The position numbers and the translations under genes were made by a program. This document shows, piece after piece, positions 30,052-39,920 of a DNA stretch of 64,000 nucleotides. Position 1 is the first letter of the stretch, and each line of letters starts with the position of its first letter. Source of the stretch: Hydrogenophaga sp. IBVHS1 (GTDB lineage: Bacteria > Pseudomonadota > Gammaproteobacteria > Burkholderiales > Burkholderiaceae_C); assembly GCF_002127265.1 (NCBI RefSeq), contig NZ_NFUU01000001.1:62001-126000 (forward strand), read 5' to 3'. A model generated the notes under the pieces. That model was not told the DNA's origin. It saw only the letters and a list, made by a program, of their open reading frames with translations, and did no database searches.

Positions 30052-31662
30052 ATGCACTTCGACTTTCACAACCCCTATCCCACCACCCGCATTCCCGTTT
30101 TCGCGCGCAACGTCGTGTCGACCTCGCACCCGCTGGCGGCGCAGGCCGGCTTGCGCATGTTGTGGAAAGGTGGCAACGCGGTGGACGCCGCGGTGGCCGC
30201 TGCGGCAGCCATGACGATTTGCGAGCCGGTCAGCAACGGACTGGGCAGCGACGCCTTCGCCATCCTTTGGGACGGCAAGGCCCTGCATGGCCTTAACGCC
30301 TCGGGACCGGCGCCGGCGGCGTGGTCTGCCGCGTACTTCCAGCGCAAGCACGGTGCGGACGCGAAAGCGCCGCCCAAGCGCGGCATTGATTCGGTGTCGG
30401 TGCCGGGCGCCGTGGCGTCGTGGGTGGCGCTCTCGGAGCGGTTCGGCAAGTTGCCGTTTGCCGACCTCATGGAACCCGCCATCGAGATCGCCGAGCGCGG
30501 CTACCTGTTGCCGGTGGTGGTGCAGCAGAAATGGGCGGCGGCCACGCCGGAGCTGGGCAGCCTGCCGGGTTTTGCGCAGGCTTTTCTGCCCTGGGGTCGC
30601 GCACCGCAGGTGGGCGAGTTGTTCCGTTTTCCCGCTGCGGCGCGGGGCTTGCGACTCATCGCCGAGACGCGCGGTGCGGCGTTTTATGGCGGCGAGATTG
30701 CGCACGCGCTGGAACGCTTCATGAAGGAGCACGGTGGCGCACTGACCGCGCAGGACCTTGCGGCATACCGCCCGGAGTGGGTCACGCCCATCGAGAAAAA
30801 TTACCGCGGACACACGCTGCACGAAATTCCGCCCAGTGGCCAGGGCATCGCAGCGCTCATCGCCCTGGGCATCCTGGAGCAGTTCGACCTCGCCGGCCTG
30901 CCCGTGGACGGACCCGAGTCGCAGCACCTGCAGATCGAAGCGATCAAGCTCGCCTTTGCAGACACCTACCGCTTCGTGGCCGAACCCTCCAGCATGGAAG
31001 TGACCTCCGCGCAGATGCTCGACGACGCCTACCTCGCGGGCCGCGCGAAGCTCATCGACATGAAGCGTGCGCAAGACTTCGGCGCCGGCAACCCGGTGAA
31101 GGGCGGCACCATTTACCTCACCGCGGCGGACGAAGACGGCATGATGGTCAGCTTCATCCAGAGCAACTTCATGGGCTTTGGCTCGGGTTGCGTGGAGCCT
31201 CAGTTCGGCATCAGCTTGCAGAACCGGGGGCACGGTTTCTCGCTTCAACCCGGCCCCAACCAGGTGGCGCCCGGCAAGCGGCCGTTTCACACCATCATTC
31301 CTGCCTTCCTCACGAAAGGTGGCCAGCCTGTGATGTCATTTGGCGTGATGGGCGCCAACATGCAGCCTCAGGGCCACGTGCAGACGCTGGTGCGCATGCT
31401 GGATCACGCACAAAGCCCGCAGGCCGCCTGCGACGCGCCGCGCTGGCGGTTCAACCAGGGTCTTGAAATCAACGTCGAGCAACAGATGAACAAGGCGACC
31501 GTGCAAGCGCTGCTGGAGAAGGGCCACGTGGCGGAGGTCATTCAGGACAACTACCAGGACTTCGGTGCCGGCCAGTTCATCTGGCGTGCGGGCGATCCGA
31601 AGCAGGAAGGCTACGTGGCGGCGTCGGATTCGCGCCGCGATGGCGCGGCCGTGGGGTTCTGA
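30052..31662 (+). CDS. Gamma-glutamyltransferase family protein (Ntn hydrolase), cytosolic form
   Basis: 536 residues. Family motifs: GGNAVDAAVAAAAAMTICEPVSNGLGSD near residue 40-67, VPGAVASW, and the maturation/nucleophile region GGTIYLTAADEDG with Thr353 the probable N-terminal nucleophile after self-cleavage. Unlike periplasmic E. coli Ggt, no signal peptide is visible, so a cytoplasmic enzyme is likely; other acylases (e.g. cephalosporin acylase-like) share this fold. Substrate not predictable. Divergent from pyk; four bases separate its stop from that of the convergent HlyD-type gene. Confidence 0.9.
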   Translation: MHFDFHNPYPTTRIPVFARNVVSTSHPLAAQAGLRMLWKGGNAVDAAVAAAAAMTICEPVSNGLGSDAFAILWDGKALHGLNASGPAPAAWSAAYFQRKHGADAKAPPKRGIDSVSVPGAVASWVALSERFGKLPFADLMEPAIEIAERGYLLPVVVQQKWAAATPELGSLPGFAQAFLPWGRAPQVGELFRFPAAARGLRLIAETRGAAFYGGEIAHALERFMKEHGGALTAQDLAAYRPEWVTPIEKNYRGHTLHEIPPSGQGIAALIALGILEQFDLAGLPVDGPESQHLQIEAIKLAFADTYRFVAEPSSMEVTSAQMLDDAYLAGRAKLIDMKRAQDFGAGNPVKGGTIYLTAADEDGMMVSFIQSNFMGFGSGCVEPQFGISLQNRGHGFSLQPGPNQVAPGKRPFHTIIPAFLTKGGQPVMSFGVMGANMQPQGHVQTLVRMLDHAQSPQAACDAPRWRFNQGLEINVEQQMNKATVQALLEKGHVAEVIQDNYQDFGAGQFIWRAGDPKQEGYVAASDSRRDGAAVGF

Positions 31663-31666
31663 GGCG

Positions 31667-32878
31667 TCATTCGCGCACGCGCACGGCCTGGCCGTCGCGC
31701 ACAGTGGAACCGGGGTAGAGCAGCACTTTCTCGCCCTCGCGCAGACCCTCAGAAACCCAGGCCGTATCGGCGTGACGTGCCTGGACCGTCACGGTTCTGG
31801 CGCGGGCCCGGCCCGCTTCGACCTCGAAGACGCGCCAGCCTTCGCCATCGCGCACCAACGCCGCGCTGGGCACCAGCAAGGCGCCTTCTCTTGATGACAC
31901 GACGATGCGCGCGTCCACGCGGAAGCCATCGCCCACGCCCGGCGCACCAGCGGGTAGATCGACGATCACGTTGACGCGCTGTTCCTCGATGCCCAGCGCC
32001 GATACTTTGGTGAAGGCCACCGGTTCCACACGCGCGACCCGGCCGACGATGGCGGGCGCCGTGCCGCCCAGTGACAAGCCCACCGCCGCCCCCGGGGCAA
32101 TCTGTTGCACCTCGCCGGACAGGACATCGATCACCGCCTCCACCGCCGCGGTGTCGCCGACCACCAGCAGAGGTTGACCGGCCGTGACGGGGGCTGCGCT
32201 TTCCAGATGCAGCTTGATCACGCGGCCGTCCACCGGGCTTTTCAGCGCCCAGATGCCTTCGGTGCGCGCGCCCGCGCCCGGCTCGGCGCGCGCCAGAGCG
32301 GCCCGAGCCTCGGCCTGGGCGTATTCGGCGGCGCGCAATTCGGCGCGCCCCGCATCAAGGGCCTGGCGTGCCGAGCGCTGCGCCAGCAGCGTCTGGTCCA
32401 GCGCAGAAACGGCAATGAAATTTTCGCGGGCGAGTTTTGTGGCCCGATCCGCTTCCAGCCCGGCCTGTGCAAGCGCGGTTTCCAGCCGATTCACCTGCGC
32501 GCTGGCTGCCAGCCGGGCAGCGTCGGCACTGCCCACGCGCTGCTGCAACACACTGCGCGTGCGCGCATCGATCATCTGCGGGGCGACCGGTGTGAGCGTG
32601 GCCACCACATCCCCTGCGCGCACCGCGTCACCCACCTTGAGCGTGGGCCGCACGAGTTCGGCCAACGTGGGCGCGGCGATCACGTAGCGGTTCTTCAACC
32701 GCAACTGGCCGTCTTCTTCGATGACCTGCTCGAAACGGCCGGTGCCCACGCTGGCGACCTCGACCACGATGGGGCGCGGTCGCAGGGCCCAGCCGATCAG
32801 CGTGATGACGCCCAGGGCGAGCGCGGCCCACAGGGCCCAGCGACGGTAGCGGGTGGCGGAAGAGGCGGCGTGGTTCAT
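31667..32878 (-). CDS. HlyD/RND-type periplasmic adaptor of an ABC exporter
   Basis: 403 residues. One N-terminal membrane anchor (WALWAALALGVITLIGWAL), a barrel-sandwich hybrid domain (VRPTLKVGDAVRAGDVVATL with ALKSPVDGRVIKLHLESAAPV), an alpha-helical hairpin rich in Ala/Arg/Glu (residues ~110-205), and a beta-barrel domain to the end. It should link the inner-membrane permease to an outer-membrane partner or periplasm. Its start overlaps the permease stop by four bases (32875-32878), making it the third gene of ATPase-permease-adaptor. Confidence 0.9.
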   Translation of the reverse strand: MNHAASSATRYRRWALWAALALGVITLIGWALRPRPIVVEVASVGTGRFEQVIEEDGQLRLKNRYVIAAPTLAELVRPTLKVGDAVRAGDVVATLTPVAPQMIDARTRSVLQQRVGSADAARLAASAQVNRLETALAQAGLEADRATKLARENFIAVSALDQTLLAQRSARQALDAGRAELRAAEYAQAEARAALARAEPGAGARTEGIWALKSPVDGRVIKLHLESAAPVTAGQPLLVVGDTAAVEAVIDVLSGEVQQIAPGAAVGLSLGGTAPAIVGRVARVEPVAFTKVSALGIEEQRVNVIVDLPAGAPGVGDGFRVDARIVVSSREGALLVPSAALVRDGEGWRVFEVEAGRARARTVTVQARHADTAWVSEGLREGEKVLLYPGSTVRDGQAVRVRE

Positions 32879-35244
32879 TCGCGTACTTTCAAAACGGCGA
32901 TCAGGTCCAGGCGGTCGATCTGGCGACGCACCAGAAACGCGCTGGCGAGGCCGGCGGCGAGCACGATGAGCGCCGCCGACGCGTAGGTCGATGGTTCGAT
33001 GACCACCGGGAAGTCGATGTTGTCCGAAGACATCAGGCGCATCAGCAGCGAGGCCAGCGCCCAGCCGGTGAGAGCGCCCAGTGGCAGCGCCAGCAGCAGT
33101 TCGGCGCCGAGCTGGGCCAGGAGCAGCACCGATACCTCAGCGCGCGTCATGCCCAGCACCCGCAGGCTGGCCAGTTCCCAGGCGCGTTCCGAAAGCGTGA
33201 TGCGCGCAGCGTTGTAAACGATGCCCACCGCCATCGCGATGGCGAACAGCGTGAGGATGCCGCTGAACACGCCCATGTTGCGCGAGGTGGTCTCGTTGAA
33301 GCTGGCCATGGAGCCGGCCTTGTCGAACACGGCGTTGATCACAGGCGCACGTTTGATCGCCTCCCAGAACGCGGGCTTGGCCAGCGGGTCCACCTGCAGC
33401 GCGGCCTCGGCCACACCTTCGCCATCCCGGGCCAACGCGTTCATGGTGTCCAGACGCATGAAGGCTTGCTTGCCCATCATGGTGTGCACGATGTCGACCA
33501 CTGTCACGTCCGCCTGCGTCTGGTTCCACAGGCGAAATTCCAGGCGCACGCGGTCACCCACCCTGGCGCCGATGGCGCGCGCCAGCAGGGAGGACATCAC
33601 CAGGCCCTGCGCGGGCAGAGCCACGTGGCCACGCGTCTCATCCACCACGCGCAGCAGTTGCGCCGTGGCTTCCAGGCCCACCAGTTGCGCATCTTCGGTC
33701 TGGCCGTGCAGGCGGACCCGGACCGGTTCGCTGCGGTAGGGCTCGGCGTCCAGCACGCCCGGCAGACCCTGCAGGTCGCGCACCACCGACAGCGGCACCG
33801 GTTTGTGGAAGTTGAGCAGTACATCCCCTTGCTGCACCTGACGGAACTGCACGTCCACGATGTGTGCGATGGCATCGAGCCAGAAGGCGCCCGAAATCTG
33901 CAGCGCCACCGCCATGGCGATGCCGGTCACGGTGAAGGCCGCGCGCCAGGGGCGACGCTCGAAGTCGCGGATCACCATCAACGTGCCCGCGCTCACCCGC
34001 CGCCCGAAGCCCAGGCGCTCGAGCAGGGTGCGCCGGTAGCGCGGCGGCGCCGGGGGTTGCATGGCTTGCGCGGGCCTCAGGCGCACCACCGCGCGGATCG
34101 CGGTCCAGGTACCGAGCGCGGCGGCGGCGGCCGCAATGGTGGCCGCCACCGCCACGAGCCAGGGAGTGGTGACGTAGGCCAGGCGGTTGAAGCGGAACAC
34201 CTCGTCGTACAGACCCAGCATGAGCTGGCCGATCCACACGCTGAGCGCGAGGCCTGCAAGTACCCCCAGGCCGGCGATCACCAGCGCGAGCTGGATGTAG
34301 TGCCACGCGATGGCGCCGTCGCCGTAGCCCAGGGCTTTCAGCGCGGCGATCTGTCCCCGCTGCGTGGCCACCTGGCGGCTTACCACCACGTTGAGAATGA
34401 ACATGGCCACGGCCAGAAAGATGGCCGGCAGCACGGTCCCCATCACCTTGAGCTGCGCGAGCTCGTCGGAGACGATCTTTGCCGACAGTTGTTTGTCGCG
34501 CCCCACCGCTCCCAGCGTGCCATAGGCATCGAGCAGTCGGTCGGCGGCTTCGATCACCGCGCTCTCGCGCGCGCCGGCATCCAGCCGCAGCGCCACCTGG
34601 TTGAACGCGCCCTGCATGTCAAACACCTGCAGCATGCGCTCGCTGTCGATCCACCAGATGCCGAAGCTCATGTCGTCGGGTGCGCCGCCGCGCGAGGCAA
34701 ACACGTACTCGGGCGAGATCGCCGTGCCCACCAGGTGCACGCGCTCCAGCTGGCCGTTCAGGATGGCGTCGATGCGGTCGCCGGGTTTCAGGTTGCGCGC
34801 CACGGCGAAGCGGTCGCTCACCACCGCCTCCAGCTCGCGCCCGCGCTCGGGCCAGCGACCGCTGCGCAGGGTGAGGGCGTTCAAGCCCTGGCGGTGCGCA
34901 TGCACGCGGGCCAGGTCAAGGCCAATGAAGCGCCCGGTCACCGGGGCGTCGGCGTCGGGCAGGGCGATCTGCGCGTCGAACACCACATCGAGCCGGACCT
35001 CGGCCACTCCCTGGATGGCGGTCAAACGATCGTGCAGGTGCACCGGTGCGCGCTTGACGCTGGCAAACACGTCGGCCAGGCGGTTGTCGCGGTAGAAGTC
35101 GTCGCGCGAGCCCTGCAGCGATTCGTGCACCGAGAACATGCCCACAAAACCAGCCACGCCGATGGCTACCACGATGGCGATGGTGGCCACCTGTGCGCGC
35201 AGGCGCCGCAGGTCGCGCCAGAGCTTGATGTGGATAGCCTTCAT
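32875..35244 (-). CDS. ABC transporter permease, FtsX-like (MacB superfamily)
   Basis: 789 residues: an N-terminal membrane helix ([17 protein letters not shown]) and a large periplasmic domain, three helices near 270-410, a second periplasmic domain, and three C-terminal helices. Two FtsX-type core domains are thus present in one chain, as in the DevC/LolE-related long permeases of mechanotransmission exporters. Works with the ATPase 10 bases upstream (start 35980) and the overlapping adaptor downstream. Substrate unknown; lipids, peptides or small drugs are typical. Confidence 0.9.
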   Translation of the reverse strand: MKAIHIKLWRDLRRLRAQVATIAIVVAIGVAGFVGMFSVHESLQGSRDDFYRDNRLADVFASVKRAPVHLHDRLTAIQGVAEVRLDVVFDAQIALPDADAPVTGRFIGLDLARVHAHRQGLNALTLRSGRWPERGRELEAVVSDRFAVARNLKPGDRIDAILNGQLERVHLVGTAISPEYVFASRGGAPDDMSFGIWWIDSERMLQVFDMQGAFNQVALRLDAGARESAVIEAADRLLDAYGTLGAVGRDKQLSAKIVSDELAQLKVMGTVLPAIFLAVAMFILNVVVSRQVATQRGQIAALKALGYGDGAIAWHYIQLALVIAGLGVLAGLALSVWIGQLMLGLYDEVFRFNRLAYVTTPWLVAVAATIAAAAAALGTWTAIRAVVRLRPAQAMQPPAPPRYRRTLLERLGFGRRVSAGTLMVIRDFERRPWRAAFTVTGIAMAVALQISGAFWLDAIAHIVDVQFRQVQQGDVLLNFHKPVPLSVVRDLQGLPGVLDAEPYRSEPVRVRLHGQTEDAQLVGLEATAQLLRVVDETRGHVALPAQGLVMSSLLARAIGARVGDRVRLEFRLWNQTQADVTVVDIVHTMMGKQAFMRLDTMNALARDGEGVAEAALQVDPLAKPAFWEAIKRAPVINAVFDKAGSMASFNETTSRNMGVFSGILTLFAIAMAVGIVYNAARITLSERAWELASLRVLGMTRAEVSVLLLAQLGAELLLALPLGALTGWALASLLMRLMSSDNIDFPVVIEPSTYASAALIVLAAGLASAFLVRRQIDRLDLIAVLKVRE

Positions 35245-35254
35245 GGCTGCGCTC

Positions 35255-35980
35255 TCACCAGGACAGGGTGGACGCGGCCACCTTGTGGGGGTTCGCCTGC
35301 ACGTCGACGATTCGGCCGTCGGCCAGGCGCAGCACCCGGTCTGCCATGGCGGCGATGGGTGCGTTGTGCGTGATCACCACCGTGGTGGTGCCCAGCTCGT
35401 GGTTCACGCGCTCGATGGCCTGCAGGACCATCACGCCAGTGGCGCAATCGAGGGCGCCGGTGGGCTCGTCGCACAGCAGCACCGCCGGCTTCTTGGAAAT
35501 GGCGCGCGCAATCGCCACGCGCTGCTGCTCACCGCCTGAGAGTTGCGAGACAAAGTGGTCGAGCCGTTCGCCCAGACCCACCAGAGCGAGCGCGTCTTCT
35601 GGCGTCATGGGGTCCTCAGCCAGGTCGGTCACCAGGGCCACGTTCTCGCGCGCCGTCAGGCTGGGAATGAGGTTGTAGAACTGGAACACGAAGCCCACAT
35701 GCTCGCGCCGGTAGCGCGTGAGCTCCGCATCGCGGGCGCCCGTGAGCTCGTGCGTCGTGCCCTGGTGTGTCCATCGGGCAGTGCCACTGGTGGCACTGTC
35801 GAGCCCGCCGAGAATGTTGAGCAGCGTGGACTTGCCGCTGCCCGAGGCGCCGAGCAGCACCACGAATTCCCCGCGAACGATGACCAGGTCGACACCCCTC
35901 AAGGCATGCACGGCGGTGGCACCCTCGCCATAGACCTTGGTCAGGCCCTGGGCGACGAAGACTGGATCTGGGCTGGGCAT
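35255..35980 (-). CDS. ABC transporter ATP-binding protein, LolD/MacB type
   Basis: 241 residues from ATG 35980 ([20 protein letters not shown]). Walker [11 protein letters not shown]-loop [10 protein letters not shown], signature [14 protein letters not shown], Walker [10 protein letters not shown] and H-loop ITHN, all intact. The signature spacing and the ALDCATG D-loop are of the LolD/MacB/DevA exporter family. It heads an ATPase-permease-adaptor operon and should energise it at the inner-membrane face. The ORF can be extended 16 codons upstream to a TTG, but that would span an FNR-like site. Confidence 0.95.
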   Translation of the reverse strand: MPSPDPVFVAQGLTKVYGEGATAVHALRGVDLVIVRGEFVVLLGASGSGKSTLLNILGGLDSATSGTARWTHQGTTHELTGARDAELTRYRREHVGFVFQFYNLIPSLTARENVALVTDLAEDPMTPEDALALVGLGERLDHFVSQLSGGEQQRVAIARAISKKPAVLLCDEPTGALDCATGVMVLQAIERVNHELGTTTVVITHNAPIAAMADRVLRLADGRIVDVQANPHKVAASTLSW

Positions 35981-36014
35981 GTCTCCATTCGAGCACGGGC
36001 TGGTTCTGCGGGGC

Positions 36015-36028
36015 TTGATACCGGTCAA
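36015..36028. promoter_or_regulatory. FNR/Anr-like box upstream of ABC exporter and YiaA/B gene
   Basis: TTGATACCGGTCAA matches the FNR consensus TTGAT-N4-ATCAA at 9 of 10 conserved positions. It lies 35 bases upstream of the exporter ATPase start (minus strand) and 150 upstream of the YiaA/B gene (plus strand). The rest of this 197-base spacer shows no other feature I can support. Confidence 0.5.
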
Positions 36029-36177
36029 GGCACACGCGCGGGAGCGCGAGTCGCGTCAGAAGTATCGAATTGCAGTACCAGTCGGCCCCACTGGTTCAAC
36101 CGGTCATCAATTTCGATGCCCAGAGAGGGTCCAGCCCCGACCATCGCGCCGTGTTCAACAACCACCCAAGGTGATTC

Positions 36178-36636
36178 ATGGCTTCAAACCGTTCCCCCCT
36201 CATCGTGATGCGCGACACCCGTGCCTGGCAGCTCCAGGTGTGGGTCTCTTTCGGTATCGCTGTGTTCCTGTGCGCCACCGGGCTGGCCTGGCTGCCCGGG
36301 CAGGACCTGGACCGCGCGTTCATGGTGATGGGCTATGTGTTCTGTCTGTCCACCGTGTTCGTGCTGGCCAAGTCGGTGCGCGACAGCCAGCAGGCTGCAC
36401 AGGCGGGCGTTCCTGAAACGCCGATGTGGCGCATGGTGGTGTGGGGCGGTTTTGCCGTGGCGATGGGCCTGACCGGCTGGGGCTTGTTGCGCATGGAGAT
36501 CAACGACACCTACCGCGCTTACCTGGGTGTGAGCTGGCTCTACCTGGTCACGTCCGCCTTCACGCTGGCCAAGACGCTGCGCGACCGCCACGAAGCGGAC
36601 CTGCTGGAGCGCTCTGCCTCTGCTGCCGCCGAATGA
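36178..36636 (+). CDS. YiaA/YiaB family inner-membrane protein
   Basis: 152 residues with four membrane helices in two repeats. Each repeat ends on the same pattern: VFVLAKSVRD near residue 60-70 and AFTLAKTLRD near 130-140, the YiaA/B signature. The family is of unknown function. It begins a plus-strand trio with the exported Ala/Val/Ser-rich protein (38 bases downstream) and DUF2145, and a paralogue sits at 39921-40358. Confidence 0.85.
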   Translation: MASNRSPLIVMRDTRAWQLQVWVSFGIAVFLCATGLAWLPGQDLDRAFMVMGYVFCLSTVFVLAKSVRDSQQAAQAGVPETPMWRMVVWGGFAVAMGLTGWGLLRMEINDTYRAYLGVSWLYLVTSAFTLAKTLRDRHEADLLERSASAAAE

Positions 36637-36674
36637 GCCGCTGTTCAAACCTTCCCGCATTCAGGAGTTCCTTC

Positions 36675-37121
36675 ATGAAGAAATCGCATTCCCTTTCCCT
36701 GGTCGCTGGCTTGGCGCTGGTGCTCTGCCTGAGCGGCCCCGCCCGTGCCCAGAGCGAAGCCTCCGTGGCGCTCTCGGCGCTGCCTGTGGCCTCGGTGGTG
36801 GTGACCGCATCCACCGCAGCCGCAGCGGTCAGCGTGGTGCCGGTGGCCCTTTCCGTCGCAGGGTCGGTGGTCGTGGTCAAGGCGGTGGAGATCACCGCCC
36901 GTGGCACCGTGTATGTGCTCGAACGCGCCTCAGACGGTGCCCGCGCCAGCGTGGAGGTGGGTGCTCGCTCAGTGTCTGCCGTCTCGGTGGGCGTGGGCAC
37001 GGCGCTCACGGTCAGCGTCATCGGCACGGGTGTGCTGCTCTCGGCGGCGGGCGAGGTGATCGCCTTCATTCCCAATGAGCTGGGCCGCGCGCTGCTCCAC
37101 AACGAACGCGTCACACACTGA
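36675..37121 (+). CDS. Exported hypothetical protein, Val/Ala/Ser-rich
   Basis: 148 residues from ATG 36675, after AGGAG (36662-36666). A signal peptide ends near ARAQSE. The mature part is striking: long stretches made almost only of Val, Ala and Ser (TASTAAAAVSVVPVALSV, VSAVSVGVGTALTVSVIG), with two hydrophobic segments and a short charged middle. No cysteine in the mature protein, no family I recognise. Position between YiaA/B and DUF2145 suggests a common envelope function. The frame extends 83 codons upstream without plausible content. Confidence 0.75.
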   Translation: MKKSHSLSLVAGLALVLCLSGPARAQSEASVALSALPVASVVVTASTAAAAVSVVPVALSVAGSVVVVKAVEITARGTVYVLERASDGARASVEVGARSVSAVSVGVGTALTVSVIGTGVLLSAAGEVIAFIPNELGRALLHNERVTH

Positions 37122-37135
37122 GCGGAGAGCGAAAA

Positions 37136-37936
37136 ATGAAGACTTTGTTGGCTGTTCTGACCACCTGCCTGGCCCTGCTCGCTTCACCCGCCGTCCAGGC
37201 GGGGCGATCGTGCGAAGGCAAACCCCTGAATGCCCAGGGCATCCAGCGCGGCATGGACCTCGCACAACGCACCTCCGAGGCGCTGGATGCCGAGCACCGT
37301 CGCAGCGGTGCGCGCGTGGTGGTGCTGGCCCGCGCCGGCCAGGACCTGGGCAAATACGGCCTGCGTTACTCCCACCTGGGCTGGGCTTACAAGACGGCCG
37401 AAGGCCCCTGGCGAGTGCTGCACAAGCTCAACCAGTGCGGCTCGTCGGTGGGCTCCATCTACCGACAAGGGCTGGGCGAGTTTTTTCTGGACGATCTCTG
37501 GCGCCATGAAGCCGCCTGGGCAGTGCCAGCGCCCGCGCTGCAGGCGCCACTGCACGCGTTGCTGACCGATCGCGCGCGCGGGGTCGCGCTGCACACGCGC
37601 GACTACAACATGGTGAGCTACCCGTGGAGCACGCGCTACCAGCAGTCGAACCAGTGGGCGCTGGAGACGCTGGCCGCTGCCGCCGAACCCGGTGTGAACA
37701 CGCGCGAGCAGGCGCAGGCCTGGTTGCGCTTCAAAGCGTATGAGCCCACCACGTTGCGACTGGGTGCCATGACACGGCTGGGCGCCCGGGTGAGTTCGGC
37801 CCATATCGCGTTTGACGACCACCCCAACGACAAACGGTTCTCCGATCGCATCGAGACGGTGACCGTGGATTCGGTGTTCGACTGGCTGACCAGGTCGGGG
37901 TTGGGCTCTGCGCCGCAGCGGCTGGCGTTGCCTTGA
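37136..37936 (+). CDS. DUF2145 family exported protein
   Basis: 266 residues. Signal peptide ending PAVQAGRSCEG; then the body with ARVVVLARAGQDLGKYGLRYSHLGWAYK, NQCGSSVGSIYRQGLGEFFLDD and MVSYPWSTRYQQSNQWALE, the recognisable core of DUF2145. The RYSHLGW and late-helix pattern resembles NlpC/P60-like folds, though I cannot assign catalytic residues. It follows the Ala/Val/Ser-rich protein by 14 bases, so the three genes are probably one operon. Function unknown. Confidence 0.82.
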   Translation: MKTLLAVLTTCLALLASPAVQAGRSCEGKPLNAQGIQRGMDLAQRTSEALDAEHRRSGARVVVLARAGQDLGKYGLRYSHLGWAYKTAEGPWRVLHKLNQCGSSVGSIYRQGLGEFFLDDLWRHEAAWAVPAPALQAPLHALLTDRARGVALHTRDYNMVSYPWSTRYQQSNQWALETLAAAAEPGVNTREQAQAWLRFKAYEPTTLRLGAMTRLGARVSSAHIAFDDHPNDKRFSDRIETVTVDSVFDWLTRSGLGSAPQRLALP

Positions 37937-37966
37937 GGCGGCTGTGCTGGTGGCCGCTGAGTCGCC

Positions 37967-38632
37967 CTAACGACCCGCGCTTGCCAACACGTTCACGGCG
38001 GTGGCGAGCACGCCGAGGTTGAACGCAAACGAGAGCAAGGCGTGCACCAGCACCAGATGGCGCATGGGGCGGCTTCGCACCGACACATCAGACACCTGAG
38101 ACGTCATGCCCACCACCATGCTGTGGTAGAGCAGGTCGAGGTAGTCGGGGTCGCGCCCATCGGGAAACGCCAGACCTCGATCCGGCGATCCATCCTTCTC
38201 GCTGTCTCGGTAGTACACACGCGCATAGTGCAGCGTGAACACACCCTGAATGAGCAGCCACGCTCCCGCGAGCGACAGCGCCATGAGCCCCAACTGAGCG
38301 CCGCGCGCCCAGCCGGCCAGCGTCTGGGTGTCACCCACATTCATGGCGACCGCCAACAGACTGGCGCAAGCGGCCAGGGTGACCAGCACGAACAGCATGG
38401 CGGCGCCCGGGTCCTCGCGTTGTGCTCGCTCTCGAGTGGCGTTTGCATCCAGACGCGCAGCCAGGTGCCACACCAGCCCGACGTAGGTCGTGCAGTAGGT
38501 CGCCCAGCCGATCAGCCACGGCGCCGGTTCCACGCCAGGCATCCATAGCGCCCCGAAAGTGCCCGCCGCAACAGCAGGCAGCAAGGCAACGCCCTGGCGC
38601 TGCCAGGCATTCAGGTGGATCAGCGTGGACAT
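37967..38632 (-). CDS. DUF1345 family membrane protein
   Basis: 221 residues from ATG 38632, with about five membrane helices. The DUF1345 hallmark FPDGRDPDYLDLLYHSMVVGMTSQVSDV is at residues ~165-190. Role unknown. Downstream of the MFS gene on the same strand (49 bases), convergent with DUF2145. The longer frame upstream enters the MFS gene and was rejected. Confidence 0.85.
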   Translation of the reverse strand: MSTLIHLNAWQRQGVALLPAVAAGTFGALWMPGVEPAPWLIGWATYCTTYVGLVWHLAARLDANATRERAQREDPGAAMLFVLVTLAACASLLAVAMNVGDTQTLAGWARGAQLGLMALSLAGAWLLIQGVFTLHYARVYYRDSEKDGSPDRGLAFPDGRDPDYLDLLYHSMVVGMTSQVSDVSVRSRPMRHLVLVHALLSFAFNLGVLATAVNVLASAGR

Positions 38633-38681
38633 GAATGCGGTGGTGGCGTTGGCGGGCAATGGGCGGTTGTAGCACGAGGCT

Positions 38682-39884
38682 TCAGGTGCTGAGCCCAGTG
38701 GATTCTTCGCGCCAGAGCGTGCGCAGCGCCCACAGCCCGAGCGCCGGGCCCACCGCAAGCCAGGGCAGCAGCGCGCCAAGCGCAACATGCTCGGCCAGCG
38801 AAACAAACAGCAGGATGCTCACGATGGAAATCGCGAAGCCGATGCTGTTGGTGAGCGTGAGCACGCTGCCCACCGCCTGCGGCGGCGCGTTGCGCGCGGT
38901 GAGTGTGGAGAACTGAGGCGAGTCGCCCGATACGGTGATGCCCCACAGCACCAGCCAGGCGTAGAACGCCGTCGCTGGCGCGTCGATCAGCAAGGGCGCG
39001 GCGAGGCAGCAGGCGCCACTGACCGCGAGCTGGCTGCCGGCCACGCGCGCGCTGCCCCAGCGCTGCGCGACCCAGCCGCCCCCGGCACAGCCGATCACGC
39101 CCGCACCGAGCACCAGAAACGCCGCCCAGGAAAGCGCGGTACCCTGCAACCGCGTGGCCAGCACCAGCGGCACCATCACCCACATGGTGTAGAGCTCCCA
39201 CATGTGGCCGAAGTAACCCAGCACCGAGCTGCGCACACGCGGGTCGGTCCACAGCGTACCCAGGGCCTGCCATTGCAGAGTGGTCACGCGCGGCTGCGCG
39301 CCCGGGGGGTCGGTGGTGCCGAAGTACAACAACAGTCCGCCAGCGGCGGCGAGCGCGGCCACCCCCAGCATCAGCGTGGGCCAGGGAAGCGCACCGCTCA
39401 GCGCGCGCAACGCGTGCGCACTGGCCGAGCCCAGCACCAGCGCGCCAATCAGCAGGCCCAGTGCACCACCCAGACCGCGCGAATACCACTGCGCGGCGAT
39501 CTTCATCCCCACCGGGTAGATCCCGGCGAGAAAGAAACCCGTGGCAAATCGCCAGGTCAGCAGCGCCGTGAAATCTCGCACCATCCACCAGGCGCCCACC
39601 GTGCAGACTGCGCCGGCCAGCGAGCACAGCAGAAACACCAGACGGGGCGGGAAACGATCGGCCAGTGCCAGCAGTGCAAACACCAGCGTGCCGACGATGA
39701 AACCGAACTGCAGCGATGAAGTGAGCGTGCCCACCGAAGCGGTGGACCAGCCCAGTTCGCGCTGCAGGTCCGGCATGACCGCGTTCACCGCGAACCACAG
39801 CGAGGTGCCCAGCAACTGGGCGAGGACCAGGATGGGCAGGATGTGAGGAGGTACCCGCTGGGTGGCGGGCTGGGAGGCGCTCAT
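38682..39884 (-). CDS. MFS transporter
   Basis: 400 residues with 12 predicted helices. The start is MSASQPATQRVPPHILPILV, followed by LAQLLGTSLWFAVNAVMPDL and the loop ADRFPPRL in the motif A place, then RFATGFFLAGIYPVGMKIAAQW and the closing LTLTNSIGFAISIVS. This is not a near copy of the MFS at 1226-2407. Substrate unknown. It precedes DUF1345 on the same strand, and follows the second YiaA/B gene by 36 bases, so the three may be one transcript. Confidence 0.9.
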   Translation of the reverse strand: MSASQPATQRVPPHILPILVLAQLLGTSLWFAVNAVMPDLQRELGWSTASVGTLTSSLQFGFIVGTLVFALLALADRFPPRLVFLLCSLAGAVCTVGAWWMVRDFTALLTWRFATGFFLAGIYPVGMKIAAQWYSRGLGGALGLLIGALVLGSASAHALRALSGALPWPTLMLGVAALAAAGGLLLYFGTTDPPGAQPRVTTLQWQALGTLWTDPRVRSSVLGYFGHMWELYTMWVMVPLVLATRLQGTALSWAAFLVLGAGVIGCAGGGWVAQRWGSARVAGSQLAVSGACCLAAPLLIDAPATAFYAWLVLWGITVSGDSPQFSTLTARNAPPQAVGSVLTLTNSIGFAISIVSILLFVSLAEHVALGALLPWLAVGPALGLWALRTLWREESTGLST

Positions 39885-39920
39885 GTGCCCGGCATGTTAC
39901 CGGGCATGCCTCCCTGGCGT

